From CAINVV01 sp037129695 (GTDB lineage: Bacteria > Bacteroidota > Bacteroidia > Bacteroidales > Prolixibacteraceae): 11,801 nt of DNA. The DNA lies in the NCBI GenBank assembly GCA_037129695.1, contig JBAXUL010000115.1, positions 1-11,801 on the forward strand, written 5' to 3'. This document shows positions 4,525 to 11,801 of the stretch, in pieces (within the stretch, counting starts at the first letter, position 1; each line of letters starts with the position of its first letter). Under the pieces are notes generated by a model. The model did no database searches, was not told where the DNA came from, and worked only from the letters and a program-made list of their open reading frames with translations. The translations under genes and the position numbers were made by a program.

Positions 4525-7464
4525 ATGTATATCAACACCCATTCCAATTTTAGCCTCAGGTACGGCACCATGGACATCGACCAGCTCCTGGACCAGGCGG
4601 TCATGAATGGACTGACTTCCCTCGTTCTGACGGATATCAATACCTCCATGGGCATTCCCGAATTCATCCGAAAGGCAAATGACAGGAACATTAAACCCAT
4701 TGCAGGTGTTGAATTCAGAAATGATGACGAACTCGTCTTTATCGGCATTGCCAGGAATCGGGAGGGATTAAGGGAACTGAATGAATACCTTACCTGGCAT
4801 AATCTGAACAAAAAAGATTTTGACGCGGAAGGGCCCGACTTTAAAAACGTATTTGTGATTTATCCGTTCGGCAAAACAGAGGGTACTGAGTTGAAGGAAT
4901 TCGAATTTACCGGAATCCGGCCCAGGCAGATCAACAAACTGGTTACTTCCGCATACCTCAGCTATCCCGACAAACTGGTGGTGTGGCAGCCCGTGACTTT
5001 ACTGGATGGCAAATCATTGCTGATACACAAATGCCTCCGGGCCATCGACCACAACACGCTGCTCAGCAAATTGCAACCTCACCAGTTTGCGGATGAGGAT
5101 CAGGTGATGCTTCCGCCCTGGAAACTCACTGACGCTTTTCATCAATATCCTGAAATCATAGAAAATACAGAATGGTTGATGGATCAGTGCTCGATTGACA
5201 TAGAATTCAGAAAAAGCAAGAATAAAAGATCTTACAGCAAGACCAGAGAGGATGACAAGCTCCTTCTCGAAAAACTCGCCAACGACGGCATGCTTTATCG
5301 CTACGGGAAGAACAACCAGACAGCGAAACAAAGAATCAGGCATGAGCTGGAGATCATCGACAATCTCGGATTCTCCTCTTATTTCCTCATTGCCTGGGAT
5401 ATCATCCATTACAGCATGTCGAGGGGATTTTACCATGTCGGGAGAGGAAGCGGCGCCAACAGCATTGTTGCCTATTGCCTGAGGATAACGGATGTTGATC
5501 CCATCAAGCTGGATCTCTATTTTGAACGTTTTCTGAATCCCAAAAGGACGAGCCCGCCGGATTTTGACATCGATTTTTCATGGAAGGACCGCGATCAGGT
5601 ACAGGACTACATTTTCAAAAGATACGGACACAATCATGTTGCCTTGCTCGGCGCTACCTCCACCTTCAGGGATAAGTCGGTCTACAGGGAACTGGGCAAG
5701 GTATTTGGCTTACCGAAGGAAGAAATAGACCTGCTGGTGAATGATCCGGAAAATAGCTACAACAATTATGATGTGGCCAATCTGATTAAAATGCTGGCAA
5801 GGGAAATCACCGATTTCCCCAACATGAGAACGATTCACGCGGGCGGAATGCTGGTTACGGAAGAGCCCATCACTTATTATACCGCACTGGATTTACCCCC
5901 AAAGGGTTTCCTGACCACACAGTGGGATATGTATATCGCCGAAGAAATGGGTTTCGAAAAGCTGGATATTCTGAGTCAGAGAGGAATAGGCCACATCAAG
6001 GAAGCAGTCGAAATTATTGCCGAAAACGGGGGAAGAAAAATTGACATCCACCAGGTGGACCAGTTTTTCGTCGACGAAAAAGTAAGGCAGCAGCTGAAAG
6101 ACGGAGAAACCATCGGCTGCTTTTATATTGAAAGTCCGGCCATGCGGGGACTGCTGAAAAAACTGAGATGTGACAACTACATCAGTCTGGTTGCTGCAAG
6201 TTCGATTATCAGGCCCGGAGTAGCCAAATCCGGTATGATGCGTGAATACATCAGGAGATTTCACCATCCCGATGATTTCGATTATCTCCATCCGGTGATG
6301 AAGGAGCAATTGAGCGAAACCTACGGGGTGATGGTTTACCAGGAGGATGTGATCAAAGTCGCACACCACTTCGCGGGTCTTGATCTGGCTGAAGCCGACG
6401 TGCTCAGGCGAGCCATGTCGGGGAAGTACCGCTCTTTAAGGGAGTTTCAGCTAATCAGGGAAAAATTCTTTTCCAATTGTGCGGAACTTGGCCGTTCTGT
6501 TGAAATAGCAGAGGAGGTCTGGAGGCAGATTGAGTCTTTCGCGGGCTATTCCTTTTCAAAAGCCCATTCAGCTTCCTATGCAGTCGAAAGTTTTCAGAGC
6601 CTTTACCTGAAGGCCTATTATCCCCTGGAATTCATGGTGGCCGTCATCAACAATTTTGGCGGATTCTATCACACCTGGGTCTACTTCAATGAAGCACATA
6701 GGCAGGGGGCAACGATTGAATTACCGTGTATCAACAAGAGTCTGAATCATACCCGGATAGTCGGAAAAACTATTTGGATCGGTTTCGTACATGTCCAGAA
6801 CCTCGAAACTATCACCATCGAATTAATTATCAGTGAACGTAAATGTCATGGCCCCTATAAGTCCATCCAGGAATTTATTGACCGTGTACCCGTAGGAAAA
6901 GAACAATTGGTGATTCTCATCCGCCTCGGGGCTTTCCGTACCCTGGAAGAAAATAAATGTTCCCTGTTGTGGGAGTCGCAGTTGTATCTGAAGAGAGTAC
7001 CGGTACAGGTAAAATCAGAGCGGATGTTTGCTGTTCAGCATCAATCTTTTGAGATGCCGGTGCTGGAATATTCACCGGTTGAAGATGCCTACGATGAAAT
7101 TGAGCTGCTTGGATTTCCTGTCAGCATCACACTTTTTGAGCTGCTCCAAACAAGTTTTAGAGGTGAAATTCAGGCGAGGGATCTCGTCCGGTGCATTGGA
7201 AGAAAGGTGAAAATGGTGGGCAGGATGGTAACCATCAAGTATGTCAGGACAACCAGGAAGGAGATCATGCATTTTGGCACCTTCATTGACTCCACGGGCA
7301 ATTTTTTTGATACTGTTCATTTCCCTGATTCTTTGAGAAATCATCCTTTCAAGGGACCGGGAATTTATCTGATACTGGGGAAAGTGGTGGAAGAGTTTGG
7401 CTTTCCCTCCATCGAGGTTGAAAAGATGGCCAAATTGCCCTACAAACCCAACCCGAAGGCTTAA
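4525..7464 (+). CDS. DNA polymerase III alpha subunit, short error-prone (DnaE2-like) type
   Basis: The 979-residue protein has the C-family polymerase order: PHP domain (about 1-230), palm, thumb and fingers (about 270-750), and a C-terminal OB-fold-like segment (about 890-970). The catalytic aspartates are in PDFDIDF (Asp346, 348, 350) and in EKLDILSQ (Asp481). GRGSGANSIVAYC and the fingers motif SFSKAHSASYAVESFQSLYLKAYYP are well conserved. It is shorter than replicative DnaE (about 1160 residues in E. coli) and ends after the OB fold, so it lacks the tau-binding C-terminal region. The PHP metal site is degenerate: THSNFSLRYG keeps only one His of the usual HxH-type motif and LTDIN replaces LTDH, so PHP exonuclease activity is unlikely. 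Downstream of a Y-family polymerase and a self-cleaving repressor, it probably extends past lesions in a damage-induced mutasome rather than replicating the genome. The following gene is convergent, 38 bp away, with no obvious hairpin terminator between. Confidence 0.92.
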   Translation: MYINTHSNFSLRYGTMDIDQLLDQAVMNGLTSLVLTDINTSMGIPEFIRKANDRNIKPIAGVEFRNDDELVFIGIARNREGLRELNEYLTWHNLNKKDFDAEGPDFKNVFVIYPFGKTEGTELKEFEFTGIRPRQINKLVTSAYLSYPDKLVVWQPVTLLDGKSLLIHKCLRAIDHNTLLSKLQPHQFADEDQVMLPPWKLTDAFHQYPEIIENTEWLMDQCSIDIEFRKSKNKRSYSKTREDDKLLLEKLANDGMLYRYGKNNQTAKQRIRHELEIIDNLGFSSYFLIAWDIIHYSMSRGFYHVGRGSGANSIVAYCLRITDVDPIKLDLYFERFLNPKRTSPPDFDIDFSWKDRDQVQDYIFKRYGHNHVALLGATSTFRDKSVYRELGKVFGLPKEEIDLLVNDPENSYNNYDVANLIKMLAREITDFPNMRTIHAGGMLVTEEPITYYTALDLPPKGFLTTQWDMYIAEEMGFEKLDILSQRGIGHIKEAVEIIAENGGRKIDIHQVDQFFVDEKVRQQLKDGETIGCFYIESPAMRGLLKKLRCDNYISLVAASSIIRPGVAKSGMMREYIRRFHHPDDFDYLHPVMKEQLSETYGVMVYQEDVIKVAHHFAGLDLAEADVLRRAMSGKYRSLREFQLIREKFFSNCAELGRSVEIAEEVWRQIESFAGYSFSKAHSASYAVESFQSLYLKAYYPLEFMVAVINNFGGFYHTWVYFNEAHRQGATIELPCINKSLNHTRIVGKTIWIGFVHVQNLETITIELIISERKCHGPYKSIQEFIDRVPVGKEQLVILIRLGAFRTLEENKCSLLWESQLYLKRVPVQVKSERMFAVQHQSFEMPVLEYSPVEDAYDEIELLGFPVSITLFELLQTSFRGEIQARDLVRCIGRKVKMVGRMVTIKYVRTTRKEIMHFGTFIDSTGNFFDTVHFPDSLRNHPFKGPGIYLILGKVVEEFGFPSIEVEKMAKLPYKPNPKA

Positions 7465-7502
7465 CCAGCAAACATGGATGAGTCTGAACCTAAATCCACC
7501 GG

Positions 7503-8936
7503 CTAAATTTCCTGCGGATCATATTTCCTTTCGATCTCCTCCAAACTTCGCCCCTTGGTTTCCGGCAACTTTTTCAGGATAAACAGAAATCCAAACAGAC
7601 AGATCAGCGCGTACAACCAGAAAGTTCCGCCTGCCTGCAGCAATCTGTTCAAAATCGGGAAGGTATAAGTCAGCACAAAACAGGCGATCCAGAGTGAAGT
7701 GGTTGCAATGGCCATTGCCGCTCCGCGAACGGAGTTGGGGAATATTTCAGAAAGGACGACCCATGTAACCGGAGCCAGGGTCATCGCATAGGTGGCGATG
7801 GCTGCCATCACGAGAACCAGGATGGCCATGCCTTTCAATTCAAAAAAGTAGCTGGCTCCCAGCAGAAGATAGATCAGGGCCAATCCGGCAGAACCCAGAA
7901 GCATCAGTTTGCGTCTGCCCCAACTGTCTACCACGCGAATGGCAATCAGGGTAAAGAACAGATTCACACTTCCGGTAATGACAATATTGAACAACATTTC
8001 ACCCACTGAATATCCTGCTGAAGTAAAAATTTCATCCGCATAATTGAATATCACATTGATACCGCACCATTGCTGAAAAACGGCCAGCACAATCCCCAAA
8101 ACCAAAACCGGACGAACTTTTCCTGAAAACAGAACTTTCCATTCGATTTTTGACCCGGCAGAATGAAGCGTTTCTGCAATTTCTTTCTGCTCCTGAACCG
8201 CATACTTATTCCCGCCAATCCGCTCTAAAATGGAAGCCGCAGCTTTCCAATTTCCGGTTTTTGACAGAAAACGAGGACTCTCGGGAATGAAAAATGAAAG
8301 AACAAAAAATAAAAAGGCAGGAATGGTACCTGTCCAGAACATCCAGCGCCAACCCATTTGTCCGTTCCACGACCGGAGTATCATATCATCAGATGTGCCT
8401 TTGAGAACGACATCAGCAATGAGGTAATTGATGATCTGAGCCGCAAGGATACCTGTTACGATGGTAAGCTGGTTGATTGAAACCAATCTTCCCCGAAAGG
8501 CAGCAGGGGAAATTTCTGCAATATACATGGGTGAGATGGCAGATGCCAGACCGATCCCCAATCCTCCAATGAGCCTGAAAGCGATAAAAGTATTGTAATG
8601 ATCGGCAAGCCCTGTTCCGATTGCCGCAATGGTGAAAAGTGCCGCAGCAGTGACTAGAGGTAATTTTCGACCATAACGATCCGAAAAATAGCCTGATGCC
8701 AGGGCTCCGAACAAACATCCGATCAGCGCACTGCTCATGGCCCAGCCTTGCAGATAGGGAGCGTTGACAATATCAAAATAGCGTTCGTAAAACGGCTTCG
8801 CTCCACCAATCACCACATAGTCATACCCGAACAGGAGACCACCCATGGCCGAAACAAGGGTTATACCCAGAATATATTTTCTGTTGAAAATTGTTGATTC
8901 CAAGATGTTCAAATTAATATGAATAAAAGACCCCAA
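7503..8936 (-). CDS. MFS sugar porter (XylE/GalP-like)
   Basis: This is an inner-membrane sugar:H+ symporter of the sugar porter family, about 477 residues with roughly 12 hydrophobic segments. Family signatures are visible in order: GYDYVVIGG (38-45), the loop 2-3 motif GYFSDRYGRK (82-91), the PMYIAEISPAAFRGR signature (136-150), PESPRFL (218-224), the sugar-site motif QQWCGINVIFNYA (288-300), the loop 8-9 repeat DSWGRRK (337-343) and PETKGRS (458-463). No ATG precedes the first membrane segment; TTG at 8936 is the longest start, and TTG codons at 8912 and 8903 are alternatives that would give a length and N-terminus closer to typical family members. The upstream sulfatase gene lies on the same strand 134 bp away, so the transporter may import the sugar freed by desulfation or hydrolysis. 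Substrate cannot be told from the sequence. Confidence 0.92.
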   Translation of the reverse strand: MGSFIHINLNILESTIFNRKYILGITLVSAMGGLLFGYDYVVIGGAKPFYERYFDIVNAPYLQGWAMSSALIGCLFGALASGYFSDRYGRKLPLVTAAALFTIAAIGTGLADHYNTFIAFRLIGGLGIGLASAISPMYIAEISPAAFRGRLVSINQLTIVTGILAAQIINYLIADVVLKGTSDDMILRSWNGQMGWRWMFWTGTIPAFLFFVLSFFIPESPRFLSKTGNWKAAASILERIGGNKYAVQEQKEIAETLHSAGSKIEWKVLFSGKVRPVLVLGIVLAVFQQWCGINVIFNYADEIFTSAGYSVGEMLFNIVITGSVNLFFTLIAIRVVDSWGRRKLMLLGSAGLALIYLLLGASYFFELKGMAILVLVMAAIATYAMTLAPVTWVVLSEIFPNSVRGAAMAIATTSLWIACFVLTYTFPILNRLLQAGGTFWLYALICLFGFLFILKKLPETKGRSLEEIERKYDPQEI

Positions 8937-8947
8937 CCAAATAAATG

Positions 8948-8968
8948 TTGACTTCCAGATATAGTCAA
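8948..8968. repeat. Inverted repeat TTGACT-N9-AGTCAA upstream of the MFS gene
   Basis: Perfect 6-bp arms TTGACT (8948-8953) and AGTCAA (8963-8968) lie 12 bp upstream of the longest MFS start. The arms are the same hexamer as the half-sites before the S24 repressor, but the centre is 9 rather than 7 bases. It may be an operator for a local regulator or a chance match. Confidence 0.3.
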
Positions 8969-9070
8969 GACCAAAATGAGGTGATTTCCTTTGCTAACTT
9001 AGTCGTATTTGTGCGAAAATCACACAAAACAATGGAAAAGCCGCCAAATTTCATGGCACTTGTGGCTTAA

Positions 9071-10603
9071 TTATTTTGAGCCCTTGATTTTTTCAAGCTG
9101 GTCCTTTAGCCCTTTCGTCATTTTTTGATTCTGAACTGCCACGTTTACTTTTTCACCGGGGTCTTTGGATAAGTCGTACAATTGGTCCTCCTTCGAATTC
9201 CCGTATTCGGTATTGGTTTCTTTCCCATAGGCCGGACCATTGCCCGGAGCGATGTATTTCCAGTTTCCATCCTCAATGGACAAGTTGTTGTGAACATTTT
9301 GAAGAACCAGGTATTCCCGGCCTTTTCCTCCTTCGTTCATCCATGAACGCAAATGATTTTCACTATCAGGAGCAGCACCTTCAGGCAATTTGACTTTCAG
9401 CAGGTCTGCCATGGTTGCCAGCATATCAATCTGGCAGAGCAGTTTATCGGATACCCCGGCCTTGACGGTCCCGGGCCAGCTTAAAATTCCCGGAACACGT
9501 GTCCCTCCTTCAAAACTGCTGTATTTTCCGCCTCTGAATTCTCCGGCAGGATGATGATCACCCAGAAGTTCGACAGCCTGATCCTTGTATCCGTCATCCA
9601 CTACCGGACCGTTGTCGCTGGTAAGAATGACGATCGTATTTTTTTCGAGACCTAATCGTTTCAGGGTATTGAGCACTTCGCCAACAGACCAGTCAAATTC
9701 AAGGATGGCATCGCCTCGCGGCCCCATTCCGCTTTTTCCGACAAAGCGCTGATTGGGCACACGAGGCACGTGAGCGTCCTGGGTTGCAAAGTAAAGGAAG
9801 AAAGGTTTTTCCTTGTTTTTTTCGATAAACTCCACTGCCTTTCCAGTAATCACACCGGCTATTTCATCATCCTTCCAAAGCGCAGACTTCCCTCCTTTCA
9901 TAAACCCAATGCGCGAAATGCCGTTTACAATAGACATGTCGTGTCCATTACTGGGATGCATGCTGAGTAATTCGGGATTTAATTTTCCTGTTGGTTCTCC
10001 CTCGAAATTCTTTTCATAATCGACGTAAACTGGATCTTTGGGATCCAGGTTCACGATGTATTCATTTTCAACGTACACGCATGGGACCCGGTCGCCAGTA
10101 GCGGCCAGGATGTAGGAATAATCGAAACCGATGTCTGACGGTCCGGGGGTGATATGTCCGTTCCAGTTCTGAGTTCCGGTTTTATTGCCCAGACCGAGAT
10201 GCCATTTCCCGATCACACCTGTTCGGTAACCCGCACTCTTGAAGACATCAGCCAGCGTGTACCTTTCCGGACGGATGATGGAACCTGCGTTTCCTGCAGC
10301 GATGCCTGTTCCTTCCTTCCGCCAGGCATATTCTCCGGTCATCAGGGCATATCTCGAAGGAGTACAGGTGGCAGCGGCACTGTGCATATTTGTGAATCGC
10401 ACCCCCCGGCTGGCAAGCTTTTCCACATTGGGCGTTTTGATTGTTTTTGCGCCGTTGCAACTCAAATCCCCAAATCCAATGTCATCGGCATACATATAAA
10501 TCACATTGGGCTTAACAGTCGGATTCTGTGCAAAACTGTTGCCGGATAAAAATCCAATTGGAAAGGAGGCTAAAAGAGGTAAAATATGCCTGATTGAATT
10601 CAT
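9071..10603 (-). CDS. Secreted formylglycine-dependent sulfatase (type S1)
   Basis: This 510-residue enzyme hydrolyses a sulfate ester, probably in the periplasm or outside the cell: MNSIRHILPLLASFPIGFLS followed by SFAQNP is a signal peptide with likely cleavage after Ala25. The S1 signature CTPSR at 80-84 places Cys80 as the residue oxidised to formylglycine; the Cys type rather than Ser needs an anSME or FGE maturase, not present in this window. Other active-site residues are visible: Asp40-Asp41 in YADDIGFGD, Lys133 and His135 in GKWHLG, His278 in QDAHVPR, Asp330-Asn331 in LTSDNGP, and Lys360 in FRGGKYSSFEGGTRVPG. The length suits arylsulfatase-A-like members, but the sulfated substrate (glycan versus small arylsulfate) cannot be assigned. 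The downstream same-strand gene is an MFS sugar porter, consistent with a small scavenging unit; no SusC/SusD pair is in view. A good promoter candidate lies just upstream. Confidence 0.93.
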   Translation of the reverse strand: MNSIRHILPLLASFPIGFLSGNSFAQNPTVKPNVIYMYADDIGFGDLSCNGAKTIKTPNVEKLASRGVRFTNMHSAAATCTPSRYALMTGEYAWRKEGTGIAAGNAGSIIRPERYTLADVFKSAGYRTGVIGKWHLGLGNKTGTQNWNGHITPGPSDIGFDYSYILAATGDRVPCVYVENEYIVNLDPKDPVYVDYEKNFEGEPTGKLNPELLSMHPSNGHDMSIVNGISRIGFMKGGKSALWKDDEIAGVITGKAVEFIEKNKEKPFFLYFATQDAHVPRVPNQRFVGKSGMGPRGDAILEFDWSVGEVLNTLKRLGLEKNTIVILTSDNGPVVDDGYKDQAVELLGDHHPAGEFRGGKYSSFEGGTRVPGILSWPGTVKAGVSDKLLCQIDMLATMADLLKVKLPEGAAPDSENHLRSWMNEGGKGREYLVLQNVHNNLSIEDGNWKYIAPGNGPAYGKETNTEYGNSKEDQLYDLSKDPGEKVNVAVQNQKMTKGLKDQLEKIKGSK

Positions 10604-10631
10604 TTGTATCTTGTTTGGTTTGATATATGGT

Positions 10632-10663
10632 CAAATATGATGCCGGAGTTCATTCTAAACAAA
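10632..10663 (-). promoter_or_regulatory. Candidate promoter of the sulfatase gene
   Basis: On the minus strand TTTG (10663-10660) and CATATTTG (10639-10632) are separated by 20 bases and match the Bacteroidota -33/-7 pattern TTTG / TAnnTTTG with one mismatch. Transcription would start near 10626, leaving a leader of about 20-25 bases before ATG 10603. The -7 box overlaps GTCAAAT, a single half-site similar to the operator hexamer, without an inverted partner. Confidence 0.45.
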
Positions 10664-10722
10664 GGAATAAAAAAATACCCCAATGTACTGCTAGTCTTTT
10701 TGCGAATTGAAATTACGAAGTG

Positions 10723-10800
10723 ATCCGAAGAATTCAAGATGACGAATAATTTAAACCAAATTCCACTAGTGTCATCTTGGATGGTTCACTTTATTCGGAT
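10723..10800. repeat. Nested inverted repeat in the kinase-sulfatase gap
   Basis: Two pairs of perfect inverted arms are nested: outer ATCCGAA (10723-10729) / TTCGGAT (10794-10800) and inner CAAGATGAC (10735-10743) / GTCATCTTG (10771-10779), around an AT-rich 27-base core. It lies 73 bp beyond the stop codon of the histidine kinase and 120 bp upstream of the sulfatase start. It lacks a following T-tract, so it is not a classical terminator; a cruciform-forming regulatory site or remnant of a small mobile repeat are possibilities. The rest of the 10604-10873 gap holds no gene that I can support. Confidence 0.5.
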
Positions 10801-10873
10801 TCAAACTAAATCAAATATCTACAATTTGTCCCGATTATTGCCATTTTCAGTCAAGTCTGATCGAAAGGATCAT

Positions 10874-11801
10874 CTACGATACAACCGGAGTATCTGAATA
10901 TGATCCCAGGGACATTGAATCCGGCCTATTGACTGGGATCGTAAAATGGAATATACTGCCATTCCCTACTTCGCTCTCTGTCCAAATCCTGCCGCCGTGT
11001 TTTTCAACGAACTCTTTACACAACAATAAGCCCAGACCGGAGCTGGCTTCCCCATCCGTACCACGCCTGCTGGATTGAACATCAAGTCTGAATAGTTGAT
11101 CGATGATGGATTGGCTCATCCCAATCCCTGTATCCCTGATGACTATTTCAACATGTGTAGGGTCGCTGGTTTTGACGGATATTGTAACCCTCCCACCTTT
11201 ACGGGTAAATTTCACGGAATTGAAGACTAGGTTGCGTATGATTGTTTGCAACATGTTATCATCCGCAAAAACGGTTAATTCCTCCGGAATAATTCTGACT
11301 ATTTCAATTTCCTTGGCATTGGCTTGCTCCTGCATGAGTGCGATGCATTCATCAATCGATGGGAGTAGTTTAACCATTACCGGATTGAAAGGAATGAGTC
11401 CTTGTTGAATTCTAGCCCAATTCAATAAATTTTCGAGCAGACGGAAAAGTTGAGAAGCTGATTTTTCCAGGCTACTGGACATTTTCTGTAACTCTTCGAA
11501 GGTAAGATCGGCCAATTCATTGGACATGATGCGGGTGAGACCCAGGAATCCATTAAAAGGTCCGCGCAGGTCATGGGAGATGATGGAGAAAAATTTATCC
11601 TTTTCCGAAATCGCTTTTGAAAGTTCACTGTTTTTCTCTTTGATTTCCTCCTCTGCCCTTTTACGCTCAGAGATGTCGCGGAACGACCAAACACGTCCGA
11701 CCGAGGAATCATCTTTGATCAGTGGCTCTGAGAATCTTTCAAAAATCCGTCCATCCCTAAAATAAAGAATGTCCAAATCATTTTCGGTTGAATGGTAGAG
11801 T
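10874..11801 (-). CDS. PAS-containing sensor histidine kinase, C-terminal part
   Basis: The frame is open to the window edge (no ATG upstream of the PAS segment is visible), so the N-terminal sensory part is missing; about 309 residues are seen. In order: the end of a PAS/PAC domain (LYFRDGRIFERFSEPL ... GRVWSFRDISERKRAEEE), a short coiled coil (KEKNSELSKAISEKDKFF), the HisKA dimerisation domain with phospho-acceptor His (codon 11573-11575) in FFSIISHDLRGPF, and a HATPase_c domain with N-box NLVFNSVKFT, G1 DTGIGM, F-box LFRLD and G2 GLGLLLC. It is therefore likely to autophosphorylate and pass phosphate to a response regulator, which is not in this window; no receiver domain follows at its C-terminus, so it is not a hybrid at that end. 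No transmembrane segment is in the visible part, so location and signal remain unknown. The PAS-PAC style suggests a multi-PAS kinase, as is frequent in Bacteroidota. Confidence 0.92.
   Translation of the reverse strand, partial: LYHSTENDLDILYFRDGRIFERFSEPLIKDDSSVGRVWSFRDISERKRAEEEIKEKNSELSKAISEKDKFFSIISHDLRGPFNGFLGLTRIMSNELADLTFEELQKMSSSLEKSASQLFRLLENLLNWARIQQGLIPFNPVMVKLLPSIDECIALMQEQANAKEIEIVRIIPEELTVFADDNMLQTIIRNLVFNSVKFTRKGGRVTISVKTSDPTHVEIVIRDTGIGMSQSIIDQLFRLDVQSSRRGTDGEASSGLGLLLCKEFVEKHGGRIWTESEVGNGSIFHFTIPVNRPDSMSLGSYSDTPVVS

Noticed and set aside
7465..7502. Shared terminator between the convergent dnaE-like and MFS genes
   Set aside because: No stem of useful length or T-tract could be found in the 38-bp gap.
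9008..9028. TTTGTGCG-AAAAT-CACACAAA inverted repeat as a CRP/FNR-type site or terminator
   Set aside because: The TGTG/CACA spacing is 7 or 9 bases instead of 8, one arm has a mismatch, and no T-tract follows on the minus strand after the sulfatase; kept only as a weak dyad.

Overview
The window looks like a chromosomal segment from a Bacteroidota bacterium, probably a free-living, polysaccharide-using relative of the Marinilabiliales or Prolixibacteraceae. This is inference. The grounds are: genes mostly without strong Shine-Dalgarno sites, promoter-like boxes resembling the Bacteroidota consensus TTTG / TAnnTTTG, a secreted sulfatase beside a sugar-porter MFS transporter, a PAS histidine kinase with the H-box style common in the phylum, and a short DnaE-type polymerase with the LTDIN variant of the PHP motif.

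Layout. Positions 1-372 hold the 3' end of a GlcG/HbpS-like (DUF336) gene. At 416-2170 a secreted protein with two predicted beta-helix halves follows, of unknown substrate. At 2211-7464 lies the most interesting block: an XRE-type repressor with a LexA-like S24 autoprotease domain (minus strand), divergent from a Y-family polymerase (dinB-like) that is followed 33 bp later by a short error-prone-type DNA polymerase III alpha subunit. No lexA, umuD, imuA or imuB is seen. At 7503-8936 and 9071-10603, on the minus strand, a signal-peptide-bearing formylglycine sulfatase precedes an MFS sugar porter. At 10874-11801 lies the C-terminal part of a PAS-HisKA-HATPase sensor kinase whose N-terminus is beyond the window edge.

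How the central block probably works. The repressor has an Ala-Gly dipeptide, a Ser and a Lys at LexA-like spacing, so RecA-stimulated self-cleavage is plausible. Three AGTCAA/TTGACT half-sites sit just upstream of its own start, where they would allow autorepression and could also control the divergent polymerase pair. DNA damage would then release Pol IV-like and DnaE-like polymerases for mutagenic lesion bypass. This would be a DnaE2/ImuB-like mutasome with a CI-type switch in place of LexA and a catalytically complete Y-family polymerase in place of ImuB.

The 304-bp divergent intergenic region (3009-3312) also carries a compact array of short hairpins and an inverted TTTATAG tag that resembles a REP/BIME-type interspersed repeat. 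It lies between the operator and the dinB start. The 270-bp gap at 10604-10873 contains a good sulfatase promoter candidate and a nested inverted repeat. No RNA genes, CRISPR arrays or insertion sequences were recognised.
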